A stretch of 64,000 bases of DNA from CAITJF01 sp032654645 (GCA_032654645.1 JAULAW010000005.1:372001-436000); one strand, 5' to 3'. Positions 50,730-59,995 are shown, counted from the first letter of the stretch. Made by a program: numbers and translations. The notes: generated from the sequence alone by a model not told the origin.

Positions 50730-53521
50730 CACCACCCCTGCGACAACTGCTCTTTCACCGCTCTTGGCTCAAGCACCAACGAGCAAGTTTCCCAGTCTGC
50801 ATCCTCGACCTTGCTGTATTTTGCATCAAACGGATTGCGGGTGGCGACGGTGCGGTCGATAAGTTGGCGGGCTTCTTGTTCGCCTTCCAGTGCAATCTTG
50901 ACCCACACGTCTTCCAACGTGTCCGGTATCTGGCCGAAGAGTTGGTGGATAGATTCCAGTCGGTCGGCCAACACCTGATGAACTCTGTCTTCCACTGAAT
51001 CGCGATAGCGTAAGTTGGCAATCCATATTTCGCTGCGAGCCTGTCCGATACGTTGAATACGACCCTTGCGCTGCTCCAGGCGCGTTGGGTTCCACGGCAA
51101 GTCAATGTTGATGAGTGTCCCCAAGCGCTGCAAGTTCAAGCCCTCCGAGGCGGCATCCGTACCCAGCAACAACTTGATTTCACCAGCACGTACCCGCGCT
51201 TTCAGCACTTCCCGTTCGCAACGCTGAAATTTCCCTTCGATCCAAATACCTGACCGATTACTTCCCGCATAAAGCCCAATTTCCATCCCCGCAAACTCTG
51301 CGCGTTTAGACAACTCATCGCCGACCCAGCGCACGGTGTCGTAATACTGCGAGAACAGGATGCAACCCAAGTCGAGCCAACGCTTTTCTATACCTGACCG
51401 CGTGCCCAGCAGATAACCCACTAGCGCTTCCAGCTTGGGATCGTTATTACCCCCTTGGCGCAGCAGTGCCAGGCATCGGTTCAACGAGGCAATCTCCGCA
51501 ACGGTGAAGTTCTTGAACTCAGAATCTGCCTGCGCCGCGCGTCCTGCCTGATTGCTATCTTCATCATCTGCGTCATCATCTTCTTCGTCGCTCAACTCAT
51601 CGGCATGGTGTCCCAGCAACTTGACGACTGTATTCCGCCCTGCCTCCATCGAGCTTCCCAAGCGGCGCAGCAGCAGCGTCCTGAAAAATCCCGCGCCTCT
51701 GATCCGCTGTTGCAGCAAGCGACAAAACTCTTCTGCTTCGCGGTAGGCATCGCCCAGATAGCTGCCCAGACCCAGTGAACTGTTGGCATCTTCTCCAAAC
51801 AACTTAACCGCCACGCGCGGCAAGTAATATCCGCCGGTTGCCGGGTTAATCATTTCTTCGAGGTAGCCGCGCGTGCGGCGAACGATGCAACGCAGCAACG
51901 GATTAAACTGTTCGCCGAAATTCGGCAGCACATTATTTTGTAATTGCACCCGGCGTATCGCGGGCGAAAGCTGGCTCAGCACCTCGGGTTTGAATTGCCA
52001 TGTTTTATCGTCTGCGTCCAGATTGCGACGGATACTATCGAAGGCAGGGTCTTCGGCGCGCGATGGCAGCGGGTCGCGCACGTATTGCCAACCCGCTACC
52101 GGCTCGGTAGGCACGGACGTTTCACCATTGGCAATCGCCAAGCAATGGCTGGCCCGAAACCACGGGCTGCTGCGTGTCCATCCGCCCAGCACGCCGTCAT
52201 TGCCTTGCGAGAGAATATCCAGCAAATCCCACGCCTCCACCGGATGCAATTGCACCGGGGTCGCGGTCGCCAGCAACATGCTTTTCGTGCGCGGCCCGAT
52301 CTCTTTCAAAAAAGCCATCAGCTTGTTCGCATCAGCCCGCTCATCAATCTCGTCCGCGTTTGCATCCACCTTCGGCACATTGCGACGGCGCGCGCGGTGC
52401 GCTTCATCCACGATCACGCAGGCATAGCGCCGGCTCAGCAGTTGATTCACCGCCTCCGGCAGACCGCGCACCACCAGACCCTGCGAAACCAGCCCGATCC
52501 GGCGCGGGCATTTGCCCAATGACTTGATGCCGTCCGCCGGGTACTCCAGATCGTTTTCATCCACCCAGGCGTGCCCGTTCCAGCGTGCCGACGGAAGCTG
52601 CAACAACTCCATCATCTCGTCCTGCCATTGCTGCAACAGCGGCTTGGGTGCCAATACCAAGATGGGCAAACCCTCGACATCATCCAGCGCCATCAATAAC
52701 GCCGCCATCGCGAGTTGGATGGTTTTCCCCAGCCCCACCTGATCGGCCAGCACCAAGCGCGCGCCACCCAACCGGTGACGTTCCAGCGCAAGACGTGCGA
52801 AGTATTTCTGATGCGGCCACAAACCCTGCTCGCGACGATAGACCGGTGTCTCAATCGCCGCCGCTGCCGCCGCAATGGTGGGGTCAACGGTTTCTTTCCA
52901 TTCGGGAGGTTCGATTACTTTGCGTGTGAGAATACGCTGTACATCCTGCACGATGAACGGACAAACGCTTAAATCCATCGCGCGCGGATCGTTCCACAAC
53001 GCATCAAATTCTTCCTGCACCCATGCCACGCTCTCGGGGGAATCATCCTCCCACAACAATTCGTAATTCACTTTCCATGCAGACAAACTTTCATTCACAC
53101 TGCCCATGAATGAAATAGCCGAACCGTCGGCCCGGCGTATCACCCCCGCTTTACCGTGAATCAGGCCGAAGGCCAAATCCGGCAACACACGCACTTCCAT
53201 TTTGCCAGAGGTCAACGCCTCGAAAAGCGCTCGATAGCGCGGCAACGCAGCGGGTGGTGCGGCTTCGGGGTGACCTGCGCACCAGCTTTGCCTGAGCGCG
53301 GCTTGCGCGGCAGCAGCCGTGATTAAATCTTGCGGATCGAGATCGGAATTGCAAATAATCCGCACCCGACCCTGCACCCGATTGATCGCTTCTCCCGCCA
53401 CCTCAAACAAGCTGGAACGAAAATACCCCGCAATACGGTCGTAGGCAACTGCGCCCTCCAACCGTTGGTTGAGGACGGTGCGGTCAAGGCGATTGCGGCG
53501 GCTGGAATGACGCTGAATCAC
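50726..53521 (-). CDS. PLD-domain SNF2-family helicase, defence-associated
   Basis: A 931-residue protein. Residues 1-190 are a phospholipase D-like module (HGKAGVIRRADGSAISFMGS, then NESLSAWKVNYE), with HxK and GSxN motifs. The SF2 helicase core follows: Walker A LADQVGLGKTIQLAM (about 260), DEAH in VIVDEAHRARRR (about 360), LLATATPVQLHP, an acidic low-complexity stretch (DEEDDDADDED, about 665), and motifs V/VI GTDAASEGLNLQ and RKGRIQRIGQ. Such PLD-helicases accompany DUF499 ATPases in predicted antiviral loci. Its ATG overlaps the stop of the BRO-N gene by 4 bases. No lesion is visible. Confidence 0.88.
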   Translation of the reverse strand: MIQRHSSRRNRLDRTVLNQRLEGAVAYDRIAGYFRSSLFEVAGEAINRVQGRVRIICNSDLDPQDLITAAAAQAALRQSWCAGHPEAAPPAALPRYRALFEALTSGKMEVRVLPDLAFGLIHGKAGVIRRADGSAISFMGSVNESLSAWKVNYELLWEDDSPESVAWVQEEFDALWNDPRAMDLSVCPFIVQDVQRILTRKVIEPPEWKETVDPTIAAAAAAIETPVYRREQGLWPHQKYFARLALERHRLGGARLVLADQVGLGKTIQLAMAALLMALDDVEGLPILVLAPKPLLQQWQDEMMELLQLPSARWNGHAWVDENDLEYPADGIKSLGKCPRRIGLVSQGLVVRGLPEAVNQLLSRRYACVIVDEAHRARRRNVPKVDANADEIDERADANKLMAFLKEIGPRTKSMLLATATPVQLHPVEAWDLLDILSQGNDGVLGGWTRSSPWFRASHCLAIANGETSVPTEPVAGWQYVRDPLPSRAEDPAFDSIRRNLDADDKTWQFKPEVLSQLSPAIRRVQLQNNVLPNFGEQFNPLLRCIVRRTRGYLEEMINPATGGYYLPRVAVKLFGEDANSSLGLGSYLGDAYREAEEFCRLLQQRIRGAGFFRTLLLRRLGSSMEAGRNTVVKLLGHHADELSDEEDDDADDEDSNQAGRAAQADSEFKNFTVAEIASLNRCLALLRQGGNNDPKLEALVGYLLGTRSGIEKRWLDLGCILFSQYYDTVRWVGDELSKRAEFAGMEIGLYAGSNRSGIWIEGKFQRCEREVLKARVRAGEIKLLLGTDAASEGLNLQRLGTLINIDLPWNPTRLEQRKGRIQRIGQARSEIWIANLRYRDSVEDRVHQVLADRLESIHQLFGQIPDTLEDVWVKIALEGEQEARQLIDRTVATRNPFDAKYSKVEDADWETCSLVLEPRAVKEQLSQGWC

Positions 53522-54369
53522 TCTTTTTCTTTCTTCAGCTTCTTTGCAGCACCACCCGTCAACTGCTTAAAGTTCTCAGTCGAGATCACCGGCTTGCCCG
53601 TTTGATGTTCAATATCCTTGCGCGTTCTGCCTGCCACTGCACCGCCGTCCTTGGCATCTTTTGTCAGTGGTTCCATGCCTTGCGAATCTCGGTCACGGTG
53701 CAGCTTTGTTGTTGTCGCCTCGGCCAGCATGGTGAGGATCAGCTCGATATCCGTCATGTGGTCGCGCAGATTCTCGCGCGCCAGCGACTTCACTTGTTTG
53801 TATTCGTCCACTTTCAGATCGAAAGTGCCTTGCATGATTTCATTGGTCAGAATCGCGAATTCCTTGCTGGATGCCACCCCGCGTTCTTTCCATTCATCGG
53901 TCAAGTCCTGGCGTACCGCGATACCGCGCAAGCGCTTGTCTATCCACTCCTTCGGGTAGCCCTTCTTTTCGTACAAATCCTGCATCCGCCCCATCGCCAG
54001 TTCGGGGTTCTCGATCTCATCGAGGCGCTCTTTGCCCACCCTGGCAAGCCAGCGCTTGAGCGGCTCCACCTTGGGCGAAGGGATGGACTGGATGATGCGG
54101 AACAGGGTCTCGCTATTGGCGCAGTCGGTCATATAAAATTTGCCATCGCCGGACTTCATTTTCAGTTGTCCGATTTTTTCGGACAACTGGTCATAGCCCT
54201 CCAGAAATAGCTTCTTCTTGAGATCGTTCCAATACTTGCGTGGCCGATCCCCGCCCACCAACGCCTCAATCACGTCAATGATCGAAAACCACCATTCGCC
54301 CTCATGGAAAGATTTTCGTATCTCACGTCCGTCGAATAAGGCGAGTTTTGATTTCTCCTCATTGCTCAT
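53518..54369 (-). CDS. BRO-N domain protein (DinD/antirepressor-like)
   Basis: A 283-residue protein from MSNEEKSKLALFDGREIRKSFHEGEWWFSIIDVIEALVGGDRPRKYWNDLK, a Bro-N domain as in phage antirepressors and DinD. The middle part (NSETLFRIIQSIPSPKVEPLKRWLARVG) and a helical tail with a basic, Lys-rich C-terminus follow. Bro-N binds nucleic acid. The start has GGAGAACAAT in front. It sits between DUF499 and the helicase in one operon, where DUF499 loci typically carry a methyltransferase, so it could be a regulator or an effector. Confidence 0.85.
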   Translation of the reverse strand: MSNEEKSKLALFDGREIRKSFHEGEWWFSIIDVIEALVGGDRPRKYWNDLKKKLFLEGYDQLSEKIGQLKMKSGDGKFYMTDCANSETLFRIIQSIPSPKVEPLKRWLARVGKERLDEIENPELAMGRMQDLYEKKGYPKEWIDKRLRGIAVRQDLTDEWKERGVASSKEFAILTNEIMQGTFDLKVDEYKQVKSLARENLRDHMTDIELILTMLAEATTTKLHRDRDSQGMEPLTKDAKDGGAVAGRTRKDIEHQTGKPVISTENFKQLTGGAAKKLKKEKE

Positions 54370-54422
54370 ATTGTTCTCCCAAATATTACAAATGACCGCG
54401 TGGGCAAAAAAACTTGCCCACC

Positions 54423-56173
54423 CTACGCATGATCGTTGCGCAAACGCCCTGCGAGGATGCGCGCGGCTGCTGAATCGTCGCGCCATTCGTCCATGCCTGC
54501 GGTGTTGCCCAATTGCGCCAGCCACTCCAGCAAGCCGATAAAACGCTCACGCTGCGTCCAGTAGCCTTGACCAAACGTGTCGCGCAGATACTGGCGGCCC
54601 GGTTCCGGGCTGTTGTCGGCGGCGGTGGTTTCACGCACGGCGAACATCAAGTGGCGCAAGGGTGAGGCGGCGAACGGATGCGGGCCTGCCGCACCGGCAC
54701 GGCCACGGCGCGACGGCAGCACAGCGTCATTCGACACCCCGCCGCCGATGGGCGCGAGCAGACTCGCCTCCAGGCCGCTTGGGGTATACATGCGCGCGCC
54801 GTTGGCCTTGTCAGATTTCAGCAGCGGCCTGATGTCGGTCACGCCAAAGCCGCGCGCCAATTCCTCATACATGCCCTTGCGCCGTTCGCCGCGCGATTCA
54901 ATGTCCAAGGCGCGCAAGTAGTAACGTTCAGCCAGCGACAGATCACGCCAGGAATTATCCAGCCCGCGCGGCACGAGAGTGTCGCAGGCAATGCCGAGCG
55001 CGCGTTCGATCACGGCCTGGAAGTCGCTCTTCTCATTGCGTGCGCGCACGGCGAACACTTCATGCTCCACATCGCGCCCGTCAATATTGCCGTATTGGGT
55101 CAGCACCTTGAGCGCGGCAGCGTAAGCGGCCAGTTGATAATCGGCATCGTTGAAGTTCGGTTCGCCGTCCTCGTCGAGCGCCTGCATGGAAGCAATCTGG
55201 CGTTTTACTTCGTCCTCTACCAGCGGATAAGCGTCAATCACGCGAGTGTAGAGCGATTCCGGTGTGGTTGTAGTCAGGTTCATGCGATCGGCTTCGCGCA
55301 ACGCATCGCGGTAGGCGGCGGCGACTCGCTCGATGTCTGCCTGCGGGGCGACATTCTCAAACAGGCGCTTGCGCAAGATGTGATAAAGCTCGTCACCGTT
55401 CGGATTCACGGGTGTGATCGGCACGGCGATGCGGCGCGATTCTGAAGTGATGCCCTGCACGGCGCGGTCAAACGCAGCCTGCAAATTGGCTTGGCCAATG
55501 CTGAAATTGGTGCCCGCGAGGTCGGACAGAACGAGGCAGACGTTATTCATCTCGGCAACAGCGACAAAAAGGTTGGCGAGCGCCGTTGTCGTGACCACTC
55601 CCAAATCACCGCTGCCCACTGAGACAGTCACCGCGTATTCAAGGTATGGCGGCAGCTCATCCAAAAATAACACCAGCGGGTCACCACCGAGCAATTGCTT
55701 CCACGCTTCAGGCCCCGGCGCGCTAAGCAACGGAGAAACATAGCGCGCAAATTGATCCGCCTTGCCAAGCTGTTCGGCGATTGAACCCCAAATACCACCC
55801 GGATAATCCGTGCTGCGCCCGTTAAATCCGACTACCCGACAATGCCCCAGCTTGGGAGCCGGATCATCGTTCCCCAGAACGCGGCGGCGCAACTCGGGGT
55901 CGCGCGCCAGTAAACCGAGGCCAATCATGCTGTGGGTTTTACCGCCCCCATCGCTTGGGACAGCAGAAACACCGATGATCCAGCGCCAGTGCCTGAGAGG
56001 TGACGAAACGCCCGATCAACCAGTGTCGTCATGCCGTTGGTGAAGTAATTCTCATCAAAGAATTCTGAGCCGTGAACCTGGCCCTTGAGGAATGTGTCGA
56101 GGCTGAGCACCGTGGCGCGGCGGTCAGCGACAAAAACGGAAGCTCGGGGCGTGCAAAGTGTTTTGAGTGTCAT
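54423..56173 (-). pseudogene. DUF499 ATPase, frameshifted in Walker A
   Basis: The 5' part begins MTLKTLCTPRASVFVADRRA at 56173 and runs to SSVFLLSQAMGAVKPTA, then a stop at 55925. A second frame (from 55928) begins MIGLGLLARDPELRRRV. One extra G in the G5 run at about 55947-55951 would give AMGGGKTHSMIGLG, the Walker A motif. The second part has a Walker B-like DPLVLFLDELPPY. The joined protein would be about 580 residues; I recall family members as longer. As written the ATPase is inactive. It is the first gene of the operon leading to the BRO-N and helicase genes. Confidence 0.85.
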
Positions 56174-56312
56174 GGGTTGTCGAACTCGAATAGACAAAAT
56201 AGGTCGTGACTGACCTTGGGTAAAACCTGCAATTCTGAAGTTCGCTAATGTACTGCAATGTCCGGCATAATCCAAATGGATTGAACCACTTTCTACAGAT
56301 CAATTGGGCAGC

Positions 56313-56353
56313 AATATTCAAGAGAGGTGAAGAAATATTCAAGAGAGGTGAAG
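56313..56353 (+). repeat. Tandem 21-bp duplication before a truncated gene
   Basis: AATATTCAAGAGAGGTGAAG occurs twice in a row with one A between. Each copy holds a possible ribosome site (AGAGGTGAAG) and the second lies directly before ATG 56355. Confidence 0.7.
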
Positions 56354-56354
56354 A

Positions 56355-56562
56355 ATGGACGGATATAACGCAAAAAGTTGCAGCGCACTGGAAAAACCGT
56401 ATTACAAACCCATTGAAGCTGCCTTGCGCTGGTGCAATCTCATTAACCATGAGATTGAAATATTGCGTGGCACTGGCAATGAACTATTTCCTGGAATTGG
56501 TGTGTTTCCGCAATGGCCGTGTCTTCGTGCCAATGCTGAAAAAATTTATGACGCAATCTTAA
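56355..56562 (+). pseudogene. 5' fragment of a conserved hypothetical gene
   Basis: The peptide MDGYNAKSCSALEKPYYKPI continues to LRANAEKIYDAILNG. I recall close relatives as longer bacterial proteins (over 100 residues) with this same opening, often in accessory regions. After about residue 68 the frame runs into sequence belonging to the next gene fragment, so only the N-terminal part remains. Function unknown. Confidence 0.6.
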
Positions 56563-57795
56563 ACGGCGGCCTTTCCCGCTTGCGAGGAGGCCAAGGGGCG
56601 CAACCTGCGAAATGCGCGAAGGGCGATTGATGAACTCGCGGCAGACATGGGAGGAACGGAAATGGGCGCAGCGCTTGATTACGCTTATGCGCTCAAGGAT
56701 GAAGAAGGCGTGCGTCCCGCTGCTATTCTGCTGATTACTGACGGTGAAATCAGCAATCATCGCGATGTCATCAGGCGCGCGGTGAAGTCTGGTCATCGAG
56801 TCTTTACCGTGGGGGTTGGTAGCTCGGTTGCCGAAGAGTTTGTTCGCGACATCGCCAAACGGACAGGCGGCGCGTGCGAACTGGTGACACCCAACGAAAA
56901 TATGGGCGATGTTATTTACCGTCAATTTGTGCGGATGTTCCAACCCAGTGCGGCCAAAGTCGATATTGAATGGCCGTGCGAGGCAATGTGGCAGACCCCG
57001 GCGGAAATCGGGCCGGTATTCGCCGGGGACACGCTGCATGTATTCGCCAGCCTTGCTGATAAAAGCGAGGGAGAAGCCAGGTTGATTCTACACATGGCAG
57101 ATGGGCGTGAAGTGGTACAGGCGGTTGTCTTGAACGAAGCAGATAATAAATGGCGCGCACTACCCCGGATTGCTGTTTCCGAGCGCATCAACGAAATAGA
57201 CGATGCCCAGAATCCCATGTTGGCGGAGGAACTCGCGATTAACTACCAACTGGTGACCAAGCACACCAATTTCCTCATCCTTGATGTGAAGGCGGAAGAC
57301 GACAAAGCCGAAGATTTACCCCAGCTCGCCCAAGTTCGCCAGATGCTCGCGGCGGGGTGGGGCGGCACGTCAACTGTCATGGATACGCTCGACATGCCTA
57401 TGTTTTCGAGAGCATCTAGCCCGGCAGTAATGAGGATGAGCCGCACAAGTTACAGCGTCGGTGAACCTGTGATGGCGGCGTCACTCACGGACAAAATCGT
57501 AGACATGCTCAAACCGGCACGTCTCAGAAAAACGAACATGGAAAGCAAAGAGATTCTCTCCTTGGTTTCAAAAGCGGGTGGCCCAAGCATAATTGACCTG
57601 CTGGCTCTAAGTAAAACCGTCCCCCGCTCTGAAATTGGCGGAACAGGTTTAGGCAAAAAAATCCGTAGCGCACATGAAAAGGCCGAGCGTCGCATCATGA
57701 ATGCAGCTAAGCAATTGGAGGACTTGGAAATTACCGAGGCGGAAATTAGAGCACTTGTTGATGCGAGGATTGCGATTAGGCTTCAAGCTGATTAG
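56563..57795 (+). pseudogene. VIT/von Willebrand factor A protein, 5'-truncated
   Basis: In-frame coding similarity begins near 56570 with ACEEAKGRNLRNARRAIDEL, ahead of the ATG at 56647. It keeps part of a VWA domain (DMGGTEMGAALDYAYAL, ILLITDGEISNH, TVGVGSSVAEEFVRDIAKRTGG) and a long C-terminal region (about 170-380). The N-terminal VIT domain and the first MIDAS loop (DxSxS) are missing. The junction at about 56562 joins it to a different gene, so a deletion is likely. A product from ATG 56647 (382 aa) could still be made. Confidence 0.72.
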
Positions 57796-57875
57796 CCTGC
57801 TGGTCAATCCCAACATTATCACAAGAACGCACTGTACCTTGTAAGCTGGCGCTATTACGAAAGCGAGATGAAACA

Positions 57876-58712
57876 ATGAACAAGCATACCGCAACACCAG
57901 ATCGCACGTTTACAGTCGCAACAGATGATTCCTTGTCTGAGTTGATTTTTAACGCACGAGACCGGATTTTGTTTATAGCCCCCGGAATAACTGAGCCAGT
58001 TGCCGTGGCCCTGGCGGCGAGATTGTCTGACCCAAAAATATCCATCACTGTAATTCTCGATAGCGACCCCGAGGTCTATCGGCTTGGGTTTGGTACACCG
58101 GAGGGATTGACGATACTTAAAGAGCAACTCGGGGTTAATCAGATCGGGCTGCGTTGCCAGCCTGGCATTCGTATTGGCGTCCTTGTTGCAGATGACAAAA
58201 CAATGATCTACTCACCCATTCCACAGCTAATTGAGGCAGGCTCAACATCAGCCACCAAACCCAATGCGCTGTTTCTCGGAGGTAACACAGCCACCAAACT
58301 TTCAGAGGCTGCCGGTGCCACCGAAAATACCCTGCCGTCTGACAGCGAAATTGGCAAAAAAGCTTTGACGCTGCAGGATGTTGAGGCGATCAAGAAAAAT
58401 ATTGATGAAAACCCACCAGAGCCATTTGACCTTACGCAAAAGGCGCGTGTTTTTAGCTCACGCCTCCAATACGTCGAATTCACCGTCGAAAAATATCAAC
58501 TTACGCGCCAGACGGTTCCAATAGCCATGAAGCGCGAAGTCGTGAAGCGGCTGCGGCAGCGGAGGGAAACCAGCGTGTTACAGCGTAGAAGCCGATGGCG
58601 GCTTTATGCCTTCGGCGCTCTGTCCGATGCCACTGCGATAGCCGACAGCGAACCGCAAGCCCTTGGCGAGGGTTTTTTCGTGAAGGGCGCAGTGGTGAGG
58701 TGGCGGCGGTAA
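57876..58712 (+). CDS. PLD-like protein, probably 3'-altered
   Basis: A 278-residue frame. The first 210 residues look like a phospholipase D-type domain: SLSELIFNARDRILFIAPGI, ITVILDSDPEVYRLGFG, RCQPGIRIGVLVADDKTMIYSPIPQLIE. From about residue 215 (58520) composition becomes Arg-rich and low in family likeness (AMKREVVKRLRQRRETS), so the original C-terminus may have been replaced. It is preceded by a short AT-rich intergenic region with AAAGCGAGATGAAACA before the ATG. Confidence 0.65.
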   Translation: MNKHTATPDRTFTVATDDSLSELIFNARDRILFIAPGITEPVAVALAARLSDPKISITVILDSDPEVYRLGFGTPEGLTILKEQLGVNQIGLRCQPGIRIGVLVADDKTMIYSPIPQLIEAGSTSATKPNALFLGGNTATKLSEAAGATENTLPSDSEIGKKALTLQDVEAIKKNIDENPPEPFDLTQKARVFSSRLQYVEFTVEKYQLTRQTVPIAMKREVVKRLRQRRETSVLQRRSRWRLYAFGALSDATAIADSEPQALGEGFFVKGAVVRWRR

Positions 58713-58795
58713 CGGAGCGGTCACACTTGGAGCGGAGCTAAAGCAGAGGGCGGCTTCATCGCCTTCTGCGCTCTGTCAGACACCACTGAGCGGTT
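58598..58795 (+). repeat. Imperfect direct repeat in and after the PLD-like gene
   Basis: GGCGGCTTTATGCCTTCGGC, then GCTCTGTCCGATGCCACT at about 58598 is echoed by GGCGGCTTCATCGCCTTCTG, then GCTCTGTCAGACACCACT at about 58752. The spacing is about 154 bases. Confidence 0.5.
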
Positions 58796-58940
58796 CATGT
58801 CCAACGGCATCCGAATACGCTGCGTGGCGTCCAAAACAGGCGTCCAAAAAATATTTGACGCCGTTACTTTTAATCCATACTATACGCAGACAACTCTCCC
58901 CTATTGAAGTCGGTTTTCCGATGACAACTGGGGCGACGGA

Positions 58941-58970
58941 GCCGCCGAAAGGCGGCTTTGTCATTTTTGC
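58941..58970 (+). terminator. Rho-independent terminator-like hairpin
   Basis: GCCGCC, loop GAAA and GGCGGC are followed by TTTGTCATTTTT. It lies just before the NYN gene and ends transcription from the PLD-like side. Confidence 0.55.
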
Positions 58971-58983
58971 CTATTGGGGTTCC

Positions 58984-59673
58984 TTGACAACGCAACGTGC
59001 CATCGCCTACATTGACGGCTACAACCTCTACTATAGCCGTCTGCGGGGAACTGCCTACAAGTGGCTGGATTTGGTTGCGCTGTTCCGCGAACAAATCTTA
59101 AAGCCGCAACTTCCAGATGTCCCACTCAATGCCGTGAAATATTTTACTGCTCCAGCGATGGGTAAGTTTGCTTCGCATGGAACAAACTCGGTTACAGCCC
59201 AGAATGAATATCACCGTGCACTTGTCGCCAAATATCCCGGCGAGATCGAGATCATTTCTGGATACCATACAGCGGAAGAGTCCTTGCTAATGGCATACCG
59301 CGAGCCGCCCGATAAGACCAACCGCCTTTCGGTATGGCGCATTGAGGAAAAGCAAACCGATGTGAACATTGCGCTTTCGATTTACCGTGATGTAGCCCAA
59401 GGTAAAGCTGATGTCGTGGTTATCTGCTCAAACGATTCCGACCTTGTCCCGGCAGTCAAAGCCATCCAGGCGGACTTCCCGGAGTGTATCATCGGGATCG
59501 TTGCACCGTTGCACGAACCAAACGGCAACCCTCATCGGCGCGGCAACACCGAGCTGGCAAAATTAGCCAACTGGACACGTCACTACATTCGCGACGAGGA
59601 GTTGGCAAAATCTCAATTGCCCGATGTCGTGCCGACAAGAAAAAAGGCATCGAGAAAACCACCGCATTGGTAA
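58984..59673 (+). CDS. NYN-domain nuclease
   Basis: A 229-residue protein if it starts at TTG 58984 (giving MTTQRAIAYIDGYNLYYSRL), which places the first catalytic Asp at the usual distance from the N-terminus. ATG codons at 58855 and 58921 lie before a terminator hairpin and are less likely. Active-site acids are in AYIDGYNLYYS, EKQTDVNIALSIYRDV and VVICSNDSDLVPAVKAIQ. NYN domains are PIN-like ribonucleases. It ends with a basic tail (RKKASRKP). It is the last gene inside the element, near attR. Confidence 0.83.
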   Translation: MTTQRAIAYIDGYNLYYSRLRGTAYKWLDLVALFREQILKPQLPDVPLNAVKYFTAPAMGKFASHGTNSVTAQNEYHRALVAKYPGEIEIISGYHTAEESLLMAYREPPDKTNRLSVWRIEEKQTDVNIALSIYRDVAQGKADVVVICSNDSDLVPAVKAIQADFPECIIGIVAPLHEPNGNPHRRGNTELAKLANWTRHYIRDEELAKSQLPDVVPTRKKASRKPPHW

Positions 59674-59725
59674 CTATTCGAGAAGCATTCAAACCCAGTT
59701 ATTGTCCAAAGCCATCCAATCGCGC

Positions 59726-59746
59726 TGGGGGTATTATTGGGGGTAT
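59726..59746 (+). repeat. Sub-terminal direct repeat, right
   Basis: TGGGGGTATTATT followed by GGGGGTAT, identical to 49248-49268. Confidence 0.6.
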
Positions 59747-59809
59747 TTGCAGAAATCGCACCGTAAACTTTATGGCTCATCTCAAGCACTGATAAGGCAT
59801 TGAAGGTCT

Positions 59810-59829
59810 CGGGTTCAATTCCCGCCGCC
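59810..59829. repeat. attR: 20-bp core of the ssrA 3' end
   Basis: CGGGTTCAATTCCCGCCGCC, then CCACCA. One T is missing relative to the functional ssrA end, which is tolerable in a displaced copy. Confidence 0.88.
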
Positions 59830-59870
59830 CCACCATTTAATAGTTTTAAGCATTCCTGAAACACCCCATA

Positions 59871-59907
59871 AACCCGCACTGCATATAGCTTTGGCGGGTT
59901 TTTCTTT
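59871..59907 (+). terminator. Terminator-like hairpin after attR
   Basis: AACCCGC (59871) and GCGGGTT (59894) flank a 16-base loop and are followed by TTTCTTT. This may be the terminator that followed ssrA before the second integration, or belong to the older element. Confidence 0.5.
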
Positions 59908-59995
59908 ACCTAAGCGTTCCTGTCCATTCCCCTGCAATCCACAAAAACCGTTGGTATTTCTGTTGGTATCAGGCGATACCAACAAGGGGCGAAAA

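Larger units (their letters stand above)
49129..59829. mobile_element. Integrative element in ssrA, about 10.7 kb
   Basis: Bounded by direct repeats of the ssrA 3' end. It carries an integrase directly beside attL, a minus-strand operon (DUF499, BRO-N, PLD-SNF2 helicase), several truncated genes, a PLD-like gene and a NYN nuclease. A 21-bp direct repeat lies inside each end (49248-49268, 59726-59746). There are no phage structural or conjugation genes, so it behaves as a P4-like genomic island, perhaps a defence island. Confidence 0.85.

Noticed and set aside
50726..56173. Operon considered as DISARM, BREX or Dnd
   Set aside because: No DrmA/DrmB, BrxC/PglX/PglZ or DndBCDE homologues are visible; only the DUF499 and PLD-helicase features can be supported.
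59811..59835. T-loop and CCA end considered as a tRNA gene
   Set aside because: Only the 3' segment is present; it is the displaced end of ssrA (attR).
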